In this document: piece after piece, positions 43,343-52,218 of the stretch | How the letters are laid out: every line of letters starts with the position of its first letter | Position numbering within the stretch: the stretch's first letter is position 1 | Assembly: GCA_965243485.1 (NCBI GenBank) | Contig: CBDEVP010000001.1 | Location: forward strand, 4,960,001 to 5,024,000 | Source of the DNA: UBA7330 sp965243485 | GTDB lineage: Bacteria > Bacteroidota > Bacteroidia > Cytophagales > Cyclobacteriaceae | Length of the DNA: 64,000 bases | Direction: 5' to 3' | Position numbers and translations under genes: made by a program | The notes under the pieces: generated by a model | What the model was told of the DNA's origin: nothing | What the model saw: only the letters and a program-made list of their open reading frames with translations | Databases searched by the model: none

Positions 43343-44301
43343 AAGTACTTGTTTCGCTTTACATACCACAGCTGGGCATCGATATGTTGAATGCTCATCC
43401 GGACCTTGAAGTGACCGTCTGGGAGAAAAACCGCCTGATGACCAGGGAAGAATTGCTCAAAAATGCCAAATCCTATGACCTTTTGCTTGCCTCCAGCAAT
43501 TATGTGATCAACGAGGAATTCGTCAGGGAATGTCCGAACATCAAAATGATTTCTACTTTCTCGGTAGGTTATGATAATGTGGATCTCAGTGTTTTAAAGG
43601 AACACAACATCCCGTTTGCAAATGCCCCAGGTGCCATGACGGATGCCACGGCTGATACGGCCTTCGGCCTCATGATTGCTGTCTCCCGCAAGATGTTTTA
43701 CATGTATAACATGATCCCGAAAGGTGAATGGAAGATCCTGATGCCGCGAGAGAACCTGGGGCAGGAGCTGAAAGGTAAAAATCTGGGCATTTTTGGTATG
43801 GGACAAATAGGTACGGAAATGGCCAGAAGATGCAAAGGGGCCTACAACATGGATATTTACTACCATAACAGGAGCAGGAACACTTCTGCGGAGAAAGAAT
43901 TAGGTGCTAAATATGTGTCTTTTGATGAATTGCTGGCCATAAGTGATGTATTATCAGCACATTGCGCACTCACAGCAGAAACCCGGGGTATTTTCAATAA
44001 AGAAGTTTTCAAAAAGATGAAGCCGACGTCCATCTTCATCAACACTGCCAGGGGCGGCGTACACAATGAGCCAGACCTGATTCAGGCACTTGAAGACGGA
44101 ATCATCTGGGGTGCAGGTCTGGATGTGACCAATCCGGAACCTATGAAAGCTGACAATCCGCTGCTTTTTATGGAAAATGTGTGTGTACTACCGCATATCG
44201 GTTCTGCGACCGTGAAGGCCAGGGATGAGATGGCCAGACTGGCTGCCATAAATATCATAGAATTTGCTGAAGGCAAACCGCTCACCAATCGGGTTATCTG
44301 A
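43339..44301 (+). CDS. D-isomer-specific 2-hydroxyacid dehydrogenase
   Basis: A 320-residue NAD(P)-dependent dehydrogenase. The nucleotide loop is GIFGMGQIGTEMAR; catalytic Arg is in NTARGGVHNE, Glu in DVTNPEP, and His in LPHIGSAT. It reduces or oxidises 2-hydroxy acids such as glyoxylate or hydroxypyruvate; the exact substrate is not clear. It is coupled to the upstream amidohydrolase by ATGA overlap. Confidence 0.93.
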   Translation: MKVLVSLYIPQLGIDMLNAHPDLEVTVWEKNRLMTREELLKNAKSYDLLLASSNYVINEEFVRECPNIKMISTFSVGYDNVDLSVLKEHNIPFANAPGAMTDATADTAFGLMIAVSRKMFYMYNMIPKGEWKILMPRENLGQELKGKNLGIFGMGQIGTEMARRCKGAYNMDIYYHNRSRNTSAEKELGAKYVSFDELLAISDVLSAHCALTAETRGIFNKEVFKKMKPTSIFINTARGGVHNEPDLIQALEDGIIWGAGLDVTNPEPMKADNPLLFMENVCVLPHIGSATVKARDEMARLAAINIIEFAEGKPLTNRVI

Positions 44302-44303
44302 CT

Positions 44304-45080
44304 TTAGAGGAGCCGATACCTGATATTTCTGAAAGCAACCGGTCCATGGTCACCCTGAAACATAAAGGGAGCGCTCCTTACCTCATCATTCGCAGCCGAA
44401 GCTCTCGTTGGACCCGTAGCTTCTACATTTTGCTGGACAATCTGTCCATTGAGGATCACACGTTCAAACAGGGCATTCTTTGTCTTATTTCCACCTGTAT
44501 CAAAAACAGGCGCCCTGAAAATAATCTGTAAGGTCTGCCATTCTCCAGGTGGTAAGGCGGCGTTCTTCAGTGGTGCCACGCCGTCAAAACCCTGCTTACC
44601 TTCCGGCAGGGCCTCATCCCATCGTTGATAAATGCCACCCATATGACTGTGTCTGGGTTGCTCTACCGCCCAACTGTCCAAAAGCTGCACTTCATAACGA
44701 CTTTGCAGGTATACCCCCGAATTAGAACCCCTGGGCATAAGTACCTCCAACTCCAGTTCAATATCATCGTGATCAAAATGAGAAAAGATGTTATGTCTTT
44801 CGCCTTCGATGATTTCATTGGCAAGGATTCCGGTTCCTGCAGTTGTTTGCATGTCCCATCTTTCACTTGTATCACATGAAACTCCTCCAACAATTTGCCA
44901 GTTTTCAGTAGCAGGTTTAAAGCCTGACAGGTCTTCCAGGGAAATGACTTTCCATGAGCCGGTCTCCGTCTCAGCCTGTTCCGATCTTTTGTGGGTACAA
45001 CCAGAATTGAGGATTGCCAGGACTATAAAAAGAGAAAGAATTGTGCTGTATTTCAAGTTTCTGGTATTGATATCAGGCAA
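44304..45080 (-). CDS. DUF1080 (3-keto-disaccharide hydrolase) lipoprotein
   Basis: A 258-residue protein of the DUF1080/PF06439 fold. The open frame has a TTG start at 45080, which overlaps the bioB stop by 8 bases. A second TTG at 45056 would give a cleaner lipobox leader (LKYSTILSLFIVLAILNSGC). The mature domain has DIELELEVLMPRGSNSGVYL, the HSHMGGIYQ loop and WQTLQIIFRAPVF. Such proteins bind or hydrolyse 3-keto sugars and are lipid-anchored outside the cytoplasm. Confidence 0.88.
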   Translation of the reverse strand: MPDINTRNLKYSTILSLFIVLAILNSGCTHKRSEQAETETGSWKVISLEDLSGFKPATENWQIVGGVSCDTSERWDMQTTAGTGILANEIIEGERHNIFSHFDHDDIELELEVLMPRGSNSGVYLQSRYEVQLLDSWAVEQPRHSHMGGIYQRWDEALPEGKQGFDGVAPLKNAALPPGEWQTLQIIFRAPVFDTGGNKTKNALFERVILNGQIVQQNVEATGPTRASAANDEVRSAPFMFQGDHGPVAFRNIRYRLL

Positions 45081-46059
45081 AATACTTTTCTGCCGCTGCT
45101 CCTTTAAAAGACTCTCTTGGCTTCAGGTTGAGGGTTTGGAACATTTCTTTGTCCTCATCAACCGCATTGTTTGGGGTGGTAAGCAGCTCATCCCCGGCAA
45201 AGATGGAGTTGGCTCCCGCCAGAAAGCACAGGGCCTGCTCCTCCACTGACATCCTTACCCGTCCGGCCGATAACCTGACCATCGCTTTGGGCATGATGAT
45301 CCGGGCCGTTGCAATCATTCTCACCATGTCCCAGACAGAGACCCTCGGCTGATTTTCCAGGGGAGTACCAGGCACCGGCACCAGCGCATTGACAGGTACC
45401 GATTCGGGATGTTCTGGTAAGGTGGCTAAGGTATGAAGCATCGCGATCCGGTCTTCATTGGTCTCTCCCATCCCGATGATCCCACCGGAACAGACGGAAA
45501 TATCGGCTTCCCTCACATGTTTGAGCGTATCCAGCCGGTCATCATAGGTCCGTGTGGAAATGATTTCGTCATAATGCTCTTCGGAAGTATCGAGGTTATG
45601 GTTGTAGGCGTATAAACCGGCATCTTTCAGTTTCTGAGCCTGTGATTCCGTAAGCATCCCAAGGGTACAGCAAACCTCCATCCCCATGGCATTTACCCCT
45701 TTCACCATATCTATGACCTTATCAAAGTCTTTATTGTCACGAACTTCTCTCCAGGCTGCCCCCATGCAGAAGCGGGTGCTACCGTTTTCTTTGGCCGTCT
45801 TCGCCTTATTGATCACAAAATCCACATCCAGCAATTTCTGGACTTTCACATCCGTATGATACCTGGCAGCCTGAGGGCAGTAGCTGCAATCCTCGGGACA
45901 TCCTCCGGTTTTGATCGAAAGCAAGGTACAAACCTGTACTTCGGAGGGATCGTTACAGGCTCTGTGAATAGAGGCTCCCTGATAGATCAGCTCCAGGATG
46001 GGTTGATGAAATATTTTAGTGATCTCTTCTTTGGTCCAGTCGTTTCTGAGTTGCATCAA
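45073..46059 (-). CDS. bioB: Biotin synthase BioB
   Basis: A 328-residue radical SAM enzyme that inserts sulfur into dethiobiotin. The radical SAM cluster motif is CPEDCSYCPQAARY (CxxxCxxC), and GACTxA-like regions such as ICSGGIIGMGET and RLSAGRVRMS (conserved Arg for the 2Fe-2S cluster) follow. It is complete. No other bio gene is nearby. It overlaps DUF1080, which suggests the two are transcribed together though no metabolic link is plain. Confidence 0.97.
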   Translation of the reverse strand: MMQLRNDWTKEEITKIFHQPILELIYQGASIHRACNDPSEVQVCTLLSIKTGGCPEDCSYCPQAARYHTDVKVQKLLDVDFVINKAKTAKENGSTRFCMGAAWREVRDNKDFDKVIDMVKGVNAMGMEVCCTLGMLTESQAQKLKDAGLYAYNHNLDTSEEHYDEIISTRTYDDRLDTLKHVREADISVCSGGIIGMGETNEDRIAMLHTLATLPEHPESVPVNALVPVPGTPLENQPRVSVWDMVRMIATARIIMPKAMVRLSAGRVRMSVEEQALCFLAGANSIFAGDELLTTPNNAVDEDKEMFQTLNLKPRESFKGAAAEKYFA

Positions 46060-46319
46060 TCGCTTATTTGATAAAAAGGCAAAATAAACATTTAATCAGG
46101 TTTATAAAACCGATTTCAGCAGGTATTTTGATTGAAATAGATGAATTCAATTGGTAAAAGATTGGTCAATTCAGACCAAAAAGTCTTCTCCACCAGGGTC
46201 TTTCAAGCAGCTCAAGCCTTCGCCTGTCAATCATCACAAAATTCACTAAGTCGCAGATTCATGGATTTAAGCCCGTGTATCATGATCTCTGGTGTACAAA
46301 AAGATATCCTTGGTTCCTT
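46060..46319. other. Intergenic region with a possible gene remnant
   Basis: A 260-base gap between bioB and the Uma2 gene. On the - strand a short frame at 46166-46234 reads MIDRRRLELLERPWWRRLFG and ends in a stop; it looks like the C-terminus of a longer protein, with stop codons just upstream in the same frame. No other signal was found apart from the bioB promoter region. Confidence 0.45.
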
Positions 46320-46865
46320 TTATCGTTCATCATTAAAAAATGATTCCAATTCAAACGAAAGTTCATTAAGCACTGTCGACCGGACTTTCCCTTCCCCAGC
46401 CAAATAGAGTGATGGCTTTTCTTCACTATCCGTATAGATCTCCAGGGTTTGGTTTGCCGGATCCACGATCCACACCTCTTTTACACCAAATTCAAGATAT
46501 TTCCTTTTCTTGATGTTTCTGTCAATGAAACTATTGGAAGGAGAAATGACTTCTACTACGATATCCGGAGGTCCTTCAATACCTTTTTCGCTAATGATCT
46601 CTTTACTTGAAAGAAAAACAAGATCAGGCTGAAATACATTTTTGTCATCAAGATAGAGGTCGATCGGTGAAAATAAAGATTTTCCTTTTTTCTTAAATTT
46701 CTGAAAAATCAGAAAAAGTCGTCCAATGATTTCCTGATGTCTGGGATTTGGTGCTGGTGACATGATTAATTCTCCTTCGATAAGCTGAGCCAGCAACCCT
46801 TCCTCCAGCCGGAGATAATCCTCGGCTTTCCACTCTTTTGATCGATCAATTGTGGCCGTTAACAT
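46320..46865 (-). CDS. Uma2 family endonuclease-like protein
   Basis: A 181-residue protein of the Uma2/DUF820 family, which has a PD-(D/E)xK nuclease-like fold. NVFQPDLVFLSSKEI supplies an acidic residue of the core, PDIVVEVISPSNSF the second, and KRKYLEFGVKEVWIVDP the Lys/Asp region. These proteins are very numerous in some Bacteroidota and cyanobacteria; the role is not known and may lie in mobile DNA or repair. It is a single gene with no partner. Confidence 0.88.
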   Translation of the reverse strand: MLTATIDRSKEWKAEDYLRLEEGLLAQLIEGELIMSPAPNPRHQEIIGRLFLIFQKFKKKGKSLFSPIDLYLDDKNVFQPDLVFLSSKEIISEKGIEGPPDIVVEVISPSNSFIDRNIKKRKYLEFGVKEVWIVDPANQTLEIYTDSEEKPSLYLAGEGKVRSTVLNELSFELESFFNDER

Positions 46866-46890
46866 ATCTTAAAGTTAACGAATTTATGGA

Positions 46891-48636
46891 TCATTGGATC
46901 CGGAGGTTGCCCGGTAAAATCGCCTGAAGACCACTCATCCTTTGAAGCGATTCAATTTGCTTCACGTAGGAATCAATGATGGTATTACGACCAAACAGTC
47001 TTGCATCGGCTTCGTCACTCAGTCTGCCCATGAGTTGTTCAATAAATGGCTTTGGTCGTGGATAATAGCTCACCCTGTAGTCATCTGCCACACCGGCCTT
47101 TTCGGCTGCAAGTTGCACGGCATCATCGAACGACCCCAAAACATCCACCAGTTTGCGCTCATAGGCCTGCTCACCGGTCCATACACGTCCACCGGCAACA
47201 TCCAGCACCTCCTCCGTGGAGAGGTTTCGGCCTTTGACTACTTTATCTATGAATGTATCATATCCGTCATTCACCATATTCTGAATGATCTGACGCTCCT
47301 GCTCATTGAGCGAACGGGTGATATTATAAATATCTGAGAATTCGCCGGTTTTGACTCCATCATTCGTGATGCCCAGCTTATTCTCGAGGAAGTCGCCAAA
47401 GTTGAACATGACTCCAAAAATCCCGATCGAGCCGGTGATGGTGTTTGGCTGGGCAACGATCGTGTCGCAAGGAACTGAAATATAATATCCTCCTGAGGCA
47501 GCCACATCGGACATACTTGCAATGATCGGCTTAACCCCTTTGGTTAGTTGAATCTCTCTCCAGATCATGTCTGAGGCAGTCAGACTACCACCCGGAGAAT
47601 TGACACGAAGTACAATAGCTTTTATAGAGCTGCTTTCTCTTGCTTTCCGGATCTCATCGGCAAACTGTTCACCCCCGACGGCATCTTCGGCACGGCCCAT
47701 GATGATCTCTCCATTGGCAACAATCACTGCGATTTTATTGGACGAATATTCTGTGCGCTCTGCAGCAATGGCTTTAGCGTAATTTCTTACCGAAATAAAC
47801 TTAATCTCCTCATCCTCCTCCAGGCCCAGCTCATCTTTCATCACCTTTTTTATTTCATCTTCATAGGCAACCACGCTAACCAGATCATGTTCCACAGCAT
47901 CTTCGGGAAAACGGATCTCCATCCGGTCTGAAAGGTCCTTCAGTCCTTCAACGGACCTGTTTAAATTATCGCTGACATCTGTCAGGTAGGTATTGTGTAC
48001 CGATCCGATCAACTCCTGCAACTGCTCCCTGTTTTCTTCGCTAAGGTCCTTCCTTATAAAAGGTTCGACAGCACTCTTGTAGGTTCCAACGCGAAAGATC
48101 TCCGGTTCTATTTCCAGTTTATCCAGTAACCCCTTGAAAAAAGTAACATTTGCTGTCAGTCCGTTGAATTCGAGAGATCCTTCAGGGTTAAGGTAGATCT
48201 TGTCCGCAACAGAAATCAGATAGTAGTTTGCTTCGGAAATATATTCACCATAGGCATAGACAAACTTTCCTGATTCCTTGAATTCTGCCAGGGCATGCCT
48301 GATCTCTTTTAAAGAAGACTGACCGGCCGCAAGAAAACCTGATTCGAGGTAAATCCCCTCAATTCTGTCGTCATCCTTAGCCTTCCGGATCGCTTCGATG
48401 AGGTCCAGTGAGCTTACCGGTGCGGGAGCGTTGGCAAACAATTCCTGGATCGGATCTTCTGCGGTCTTCTCAACGACTACTCCGTTTAACCTGAAGTATA
48501 AGACTGAGTTGTCGCTTACACTTGGTACTTCACCGGAAGATGCCAGAGAGGCAATCCCGATCAGGATCATAAAGCCCAAAAAACTGAATATAAAAAGTCC
48601 CACCAGCGTTGCCAGCAGATTTCTAAGAAATGCCAT
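46891..48636 (-). CDS. sppA: Signal peptide peptidase SppA, 67K type
   Basis: A 581-residue double-domain SppA. An N-terminal membrane helix (residues 6-33) is followed by the first Clp-like domain, with the catalytic Lys in FRVGTYKSAVEPFIR, and the second domain with the nucleophile Ser in MSDVAASGGYYISV. LRVNSPGGSLTASDMIWREI is the family signature. It degrades cleaved signal peptides in the inner membrane. A - strand TAATTTTG box (48661-48668) lies 25 bases upstream. Confidence 0.95.
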   Translation of the reverse strand: MAFLRNLLATLVGLFIFSFLGFMILIGIASLASSGEVPSVSDNSVLYFRLNGVVVEKTAEDPIQELFANAPAPVSSLDLIEAIRKAKDDDRIEGIYLESGFLAAGQSSLKEIRHALAEFKESGKFVYAYGEYISEANYYLISVADKIYLNPEGSLEFNGLTANVTFFKGLLDKLEIEPEIFRVGTYKSAVEPFIRKDLSEENREQLQELIGSVHNTYLTDVSDNLNRSVEGLKDLSDRMEIRFPEDAVEHDLVSVVAYEDEIKKVMKDELGLEEDEEIKFISVRNYAKAIAAERTEYSSNKIAVIVANGEIIMGRAEDAVGGEQFADEIRKARESSSIKAIVLRVNSPGGSLTASDMIWREIQLTKGVKPIIASMSDVAASGGYYISVPCDTIVAQPNTITGSIGIFGVMFNFGDFLENKLGITNDGVKTGEFSDIYNITRSLNEQERQIIQNMVNDGYDTFIDKVVKGRNLSTEEVLDVAGGRVWTGEQAYERKLVDVLGSFDDAVQLAAEKAGVADDYRVSYYPRPKPFIEQLMGRLSDEADARLFGRNTIIDSYVKQIESLQRMSGLQAILPGNLRIQ

Positions 48637-48660
48637 AACCTATTTTTACTAAATTCGATT

Positions 48661-48668
48661 CAAAATTA
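48661..48668 (-). promoter_or_regulatory. Candidate -7 box for sppA
   Basis: TAATTTTG on the - strand, an exact TAnnTTTG match. A TTTG lies 14 bases further upstream, shorter than the usual spacing of about 19. Confidence 0.4.
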
Positions 48669-48718
48669 ATCAACCAATTGATCAAACGTTTGATTCGTAA
48701 AAAGTTATCATTTCCGGG

Positions 48719-49225
48719 ATGAATGGAATTTATCTGCTTTTAGGGAGCAATAAAGGGGATAGGATGCAGCAACTAAACTTAGCCTGTTTGTTGCTTCAAA
48801 AAAGAAAAATAGATATATCGGCTCACTCTTCAGTCTATGAAACGGCTCCCTGGGGCATCAAAGACCAGGCATGGTTCCTGAATGCTGTGGTCAGGATCAC
48901 CACTCCACTCCCACCCGAAGCTCTGCTGGAAACCTGCCTGGATGTGGAAGAGGAAATGGGAAGAAAACGAGAAATCAAGTGGGGTCCGCGGATCATTGAT
49001 ATCGATATACTTTTCTATGAAGATCTGGTGATTTCCACGAAGAATCTTTCCCTTCCCCATCCGGGTATTCCGGAAAGAAGATTTACTTTGGTGCTGTTAA
49101 ATGAACTGATCCCCAACGAAATGCATCCGACCCTGCAAAAAACACAGGCAGAACTCCTCCGAAAATGCAAAGATCCGTCCGAATGTCGAATCACCAACTA
49201 TCAACTTGATCTTGACCTGGACTGA
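48719..49225 (+). CDS. folK: 2-amino-4-hydroxy-6-hydroxymethyldihydropteridine pyrophosphokinase
   Basis: A 168-residue HPPK enzyme of folate synthesis that moves pyrophosphate from ATP to hydroxymethyl-dihydropterin. Motifs are YLLLGSNKGDR, YETAPWGIKDQAWFLNAVV, WGPRIIDIDILFYED (the metal-binding Asp pair) and LPHPGIPERRFTL. Length is normal. It overlaps the start of the next gene by 20 bases. Confidence 0.97.
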   Translation: MNGIYLLLGSNKGDRMQQLNLACLLLQKRKIDISAHSSVYETAPWGIKDQAWFLNAVVRITTPLPPEALLETCLDVEEEMGRKREIKWGPRIIDIDILFYEDLVISTKNLSLPHPGIPERRFTLVLLNELIPNEMHPTLQKTQAELLRKCKDPSECRITNYQLDLDLD

Positions 49226-49961
49226 AGGAACCTTACTCTTTGGGGTCGGTGTGTTCACTGGCTTTCTGAATACAGTCGCAGGTGGTGGCTCCCTCATCAC
49301 TTTACCCGTGATGATCTTCATGGGCCTGCCCGGTACCGTAGCCAACGCGTCCAACAGGGTAGCCATCTTTATTTCCGGGCTGGTGGCTGTCAAAGGATTT
49401 CAAAGCAAAGGCGTTTCCGTATTCCCCTTTGCCTGGTGGATCACCGTGTCCGCCTGTGCGGGCGCCGCGATCGGCGCCTATTTTGCCACCGATATTCGCA
49501 ATGAATTGTTTAACCGGATACTGGCCATTGTGATGGTGGTCGTGTTGGGTACCATCATCTTTAAGCCTAAGACCAAAGCCGGGTCAGACGAACAGTTCAG
49601 CAACAGCAAAAACTTCTGGAGCATTTTGATCTTCTTCTTTGTAGGTATTTATGGTGGCTTTATCCAGGCCGGTGTGGGCTTCCTGGTGATCGCTAGCCTG
49701 ACCAGCATTCATGGATTGAATATGGCCAAGACCAACAGCATCAAGGTGTTTGTGATCTCCTGCTACACGTTACTTGCATTGGTGATCTTCTTCATCGAAG
49801 ATAAGATCCGGTGGGACTTTGGGCTGGTCCTGGCTGCAGGTAATTCCCTGGGCTCCTGGGTAGCCAGCCGCTGGTCTGTCGGGAAAGATGACAGGCTGAT
49901 CCAGGCCTTCCTGGTGGTGACCGTATTGGGACTGGCGATTAAGTTGTGGTTTTTTGGTTAA
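49206..49961 (+). CDS. TauE/SafE family membrane transporter
   Basis: A 251-residue permease starting at TTG 49206, which overlaps folK. The frame is open, and GFLNTVAGGGSLITLPVMIF at the front is the TauE/SafE signature; GIYGGFIQAGVGFLVIASL is the second copy. About eight hydrophobic segments are seen. Family members export sulfite, sulfoacetate or other organic anions; here no sulfur gene is near, so the substrate is open. Confidence 0.92.
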   Translation: MILTWTEGTLLFGVGVFTGFLNTVAGGGSLITLPVMIFMGLPGTVANASNRVAIFISGLVAVKGFQSKGVSVFPFAWWITVSACAGAAIGAYFATDIRNELFNRILAIVMVVVLGTIIFKPKTKAGSDEQFSNSKNFWSILIFFFVGIYGGFIQAGVGFLVIASLTSIHGLNMAKTNSIKVFVISCYTLLALVIFFIEDKIRWDFGLVLAAGNSLGSWVASRWSVGKDDRLIQAFLVVTVLGLAIKLWFFG

Positions 49962-50017
49962 CCAAGTACTGAAACTCATTCCAGGATAAACGGTAATTTC
50001 GCAGTCAAGTTAAGACT

Positions 50018-51505
50018 ATGGGTATTGTCATAAGACAAAGCTTCTGGAGTTCCGGACTGATCTATATTGGCGTCGCTTTTGGGTATGTCAACACATTGAT
50101 CCTCCTCCCTTACTTCATGGATATTGAGCAGGTTGGGTTGGTGAGACTCATTCAATCCAATGGAATGATCCTCTTGCCGGTGGTGGTCCTGGGTCTCAAT
50201 GGGTCTTACATCAAATACTACCCAAAGTTCAAGAATGACTCAGCCGAAAAGCATAAGCAATTCAGTTTTCACATTGTTTCGATCCTCTTAGCCTCCGTAT
50301 TGTTTTCTGGATTGATCTATATTTTCCAGGATCAGGTGCGTTCAGTGTTTGAGGAAAAGTCATCATTGTACAATGACTATATCTACGCTTCCGTGATCAT
50401 CCTGGTCTCACAAGCCCTGTTCAACCATCTTATTGCAGTGATCTGGTCTGAGTACAACATCACCATTCCTAATTTTTTAAACGAGGTTGTTTTAAGGCTC
50501 CTGGTGTTCTTTTGCATCCTGATCTATGGCTTTGAAATTGTAGGTTTCAGAGTTTTCATTTCCCTGGTACTCGGAGCCTATATGGCCATCACAGTGATAC
50601 TTTACCTGATCCTTGTTTTTAAGTATCGTTTCAGATTTGACTGGAAATTTTACACACTGGAAAGAACATGGATAAAAAAGAACTTCGGATTTGGCAGCTA
50701 TACCATGTTGATTGCTACATGTAGTTCGATCGTAATGAACGTAAGTTATTTACTCACTTCTTCGATGGTTGGTCTGGAAGCGAACGGTATTTTGATCATC
50801 TCTGTTTTTATCAGCACCATTATTGAACTACCGAAACGTGTGATTGTACAGATCATCTCACCTTTTATCACACAAAATTTCAACGATAAGAAACTTGAAA
50901 ATATCAACAAAGACTACCAGAGAAGTTCTATCAACCTGGGGTTAATAAGTCTATTGCTCGCTATTGGCATCGTCACAAACCTTGAGGATCTCTTTGCAAT
51001 TATACCCAAGGGAGATGTACTCAGCACAGGTTTTTCGGTGATAGTCATCCTGGCAATTGCCAGGGTATTTAGTATGATCGGCAGTATTTCTTCCGAGATC
51101 CTCACCTACTCTGAATATTACAGGCTAAATATCTTTGTTACCATTGCTACTGCTGCCATTATTATCGGACTGAATCTGGTATTAATTCCAATTTATGGTA
51201 TTGTTGGAGCCGCGCTGAGTATTTTGGTGAGTAATGTTTTTACAAATTTCACAAAAATGGTGATTCTGTTCAGGAAATACCAGTTCAGTCCATTTGTTAT
51301 AGAACACGTTTATCTCCTGATCATTTCATCGATCGTCTTTGGAGCTACTTACTATCTTCCTTTGAATCTTGATCCAATACTAAATATATTGCTCAGATCA
51401 GTCTTCACTGCCTCCATCTTCTTAGGACTTTGTCTCTGGCTTAAGGTCTCATCCGAAGTCAATGACCTGCTAAGTAAAGCTGTAAAGATCCTAAAGGGAA
51501 TATGA
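50018..51505 (+). CDS. Polysaccharide flippase (Wzx-like, MATE/MOP superfamily)
   Basis: A 495-residue protein with 12 to 14 hydrophobic segments. PYFMDIEQVGLVRLIQSNG near the start and SIVMNVSYLLTSSMVGLEANG in the middle are typical of Wzx/RfbX-type flippases, which carry lipid-linked sugar units across the inner membrane. It opens the polysaccharide region. A TAATTTCG box 23 bases upstream is a possible promoter element. The gene overlaps the convergent methyltransferase-like gene by 15 bases. Confidence 0.88.
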   Translation: MGIVIRQSFWSSGLIYIGVAFGYVNTLILLPYFMDIEQVGLVRLIQSNGMILLPVVVLGLNGSYIKYYPKFKNDSAEKHKQFSFHIVSILLASVLFSGLIYIFQDQVRSVFEEKSSLYNDYIYASVIILVSQALFNHLIAVIWSEYNITIPNFLNEVVLRLLVFFCILIYGFEIVGFRVFISLVLGAYMAITVILYLILVFKYRFRFDWKFYTLERTWIKKNFGFGSYTMLIATCSSIVMNVSYLLTSSMVGLEANGILIISVFISTIIELPKRVIVQIISPFITQNFNDKKLENINKDYQRSSINLGLISLLLAIGIVTNLEDLFAIIPKGDVLSTGFSVIVILAIARVFSMIGSISSEILTYSEYYRLNIFVTIATAAIIIGLNLVLIPIYGIVGAALSILVSNVFTNFTKMVILFRKYQFSPFVIEHVYLLIISSIVFGATYYLPLNLDPILNILLRSVFTASIFLGLCLWLKVSSEVNDLLSKAVKILKGI

Positions 51506-52114
51506 GATCCGAATAATGTCCAGTATTACCTCAATCTTGTGGCTCCTCACCCTGCTTGCCATTAATTGCCTGATTTCTTCCATGGTGGGATAGCCATTGG
51601 TTCCATCAAAGCATCGGGCATCATCTATCAGGATCTCATGGGCAAATTTGCTGAATGTAATGGCTTCAAGCTCTTTCAGAACCGGACAATTGCTTTCTGC
51701 GGTTTCCCCTCCTGAAAAATGTCCATCCAGCCAGAAAAGTGCGGGCTCATCCAGCTCCTTGACTACTTCAGGTAGCACATCCGCGCTATCCCCAAATAAA
51801 ATATGAATGTGTTTATTGCGCCTGAACCTCTTCTCTGCCTTCTCAAAAAAGTCCAGGCTTAATTCAATGGAATATATCTTCCTGAAATTTTTTCTTTGGG
51901 CGAAGATCATATTTCCCAGATAGGTGCCGGTTTCAACTAAAGTCTGAAGTTTCTTTTCCTTCGATATTTGTGCCACCACCTCTTGCTTAACCTTGTTAGG
52001 AGGTGGGACCGGTTTGCCCCGAAGTTCCCATCGCTTCTTCTGAATATTCGATAGGAGGTTAAAACCCAATTGTCTGACGGGAGTTGGCAAATATTCTTTT
52101 ATCGATCGCGACAT
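51491..52114 (-). CDS. Class I methyltransferase-like protein
   Basis: About 207 residues from ATG 52114 (MSRSIKEYLPTPVRQLGF), which has a better leader than the earlier frame start at 52147. The Rossmann core is TLVETGTYLGNMIFAQRKNF (SAM-loop), IYSIELSLDFFEKA and HILFGDSADVLPEVV, then FWLDGHFSGGETA. The SAM-binding glycine loop is degenerate, so catalysis is uncertain. It is reversed between the flippase and HIRR glycosyltransferase and overlaps the flippase end. Confidence 0.72.
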   Translation of the reverse strand: MSRSIKEYLPTPVRQLGFNLLSNIQKKRWELRGKPVPPPNKVKQEVVAQISKEKKLQTLVETGTYLGNMIFAQRKNFRKIYSIELSLDFFEKAEKRFRRNKHIHILFGDSADVLPEVVKELDEPALFWLDGHFSGGETAESNCPVLKELEAITFSKFAHEILIDDARCFDGTNGYPTMEEIRQLMASRVRSHKIEVILDIIRISYSL

Positions 52115-52218
52115 TCCTGTTTCTCTAAAAATAGTATCCTTGTACATAGTTAGCTATAATCACCATTATCATCAAAGGAGTAATCACATTAAGACCAGTC
52201 GGAGGGCTTTGTAATCGT

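Noticed and set aside
46141..46407. An 88-residue + strand frame
   Set aside because: It runs antisense into the Uma2 gene and shows no domain or ribosome-binding site.
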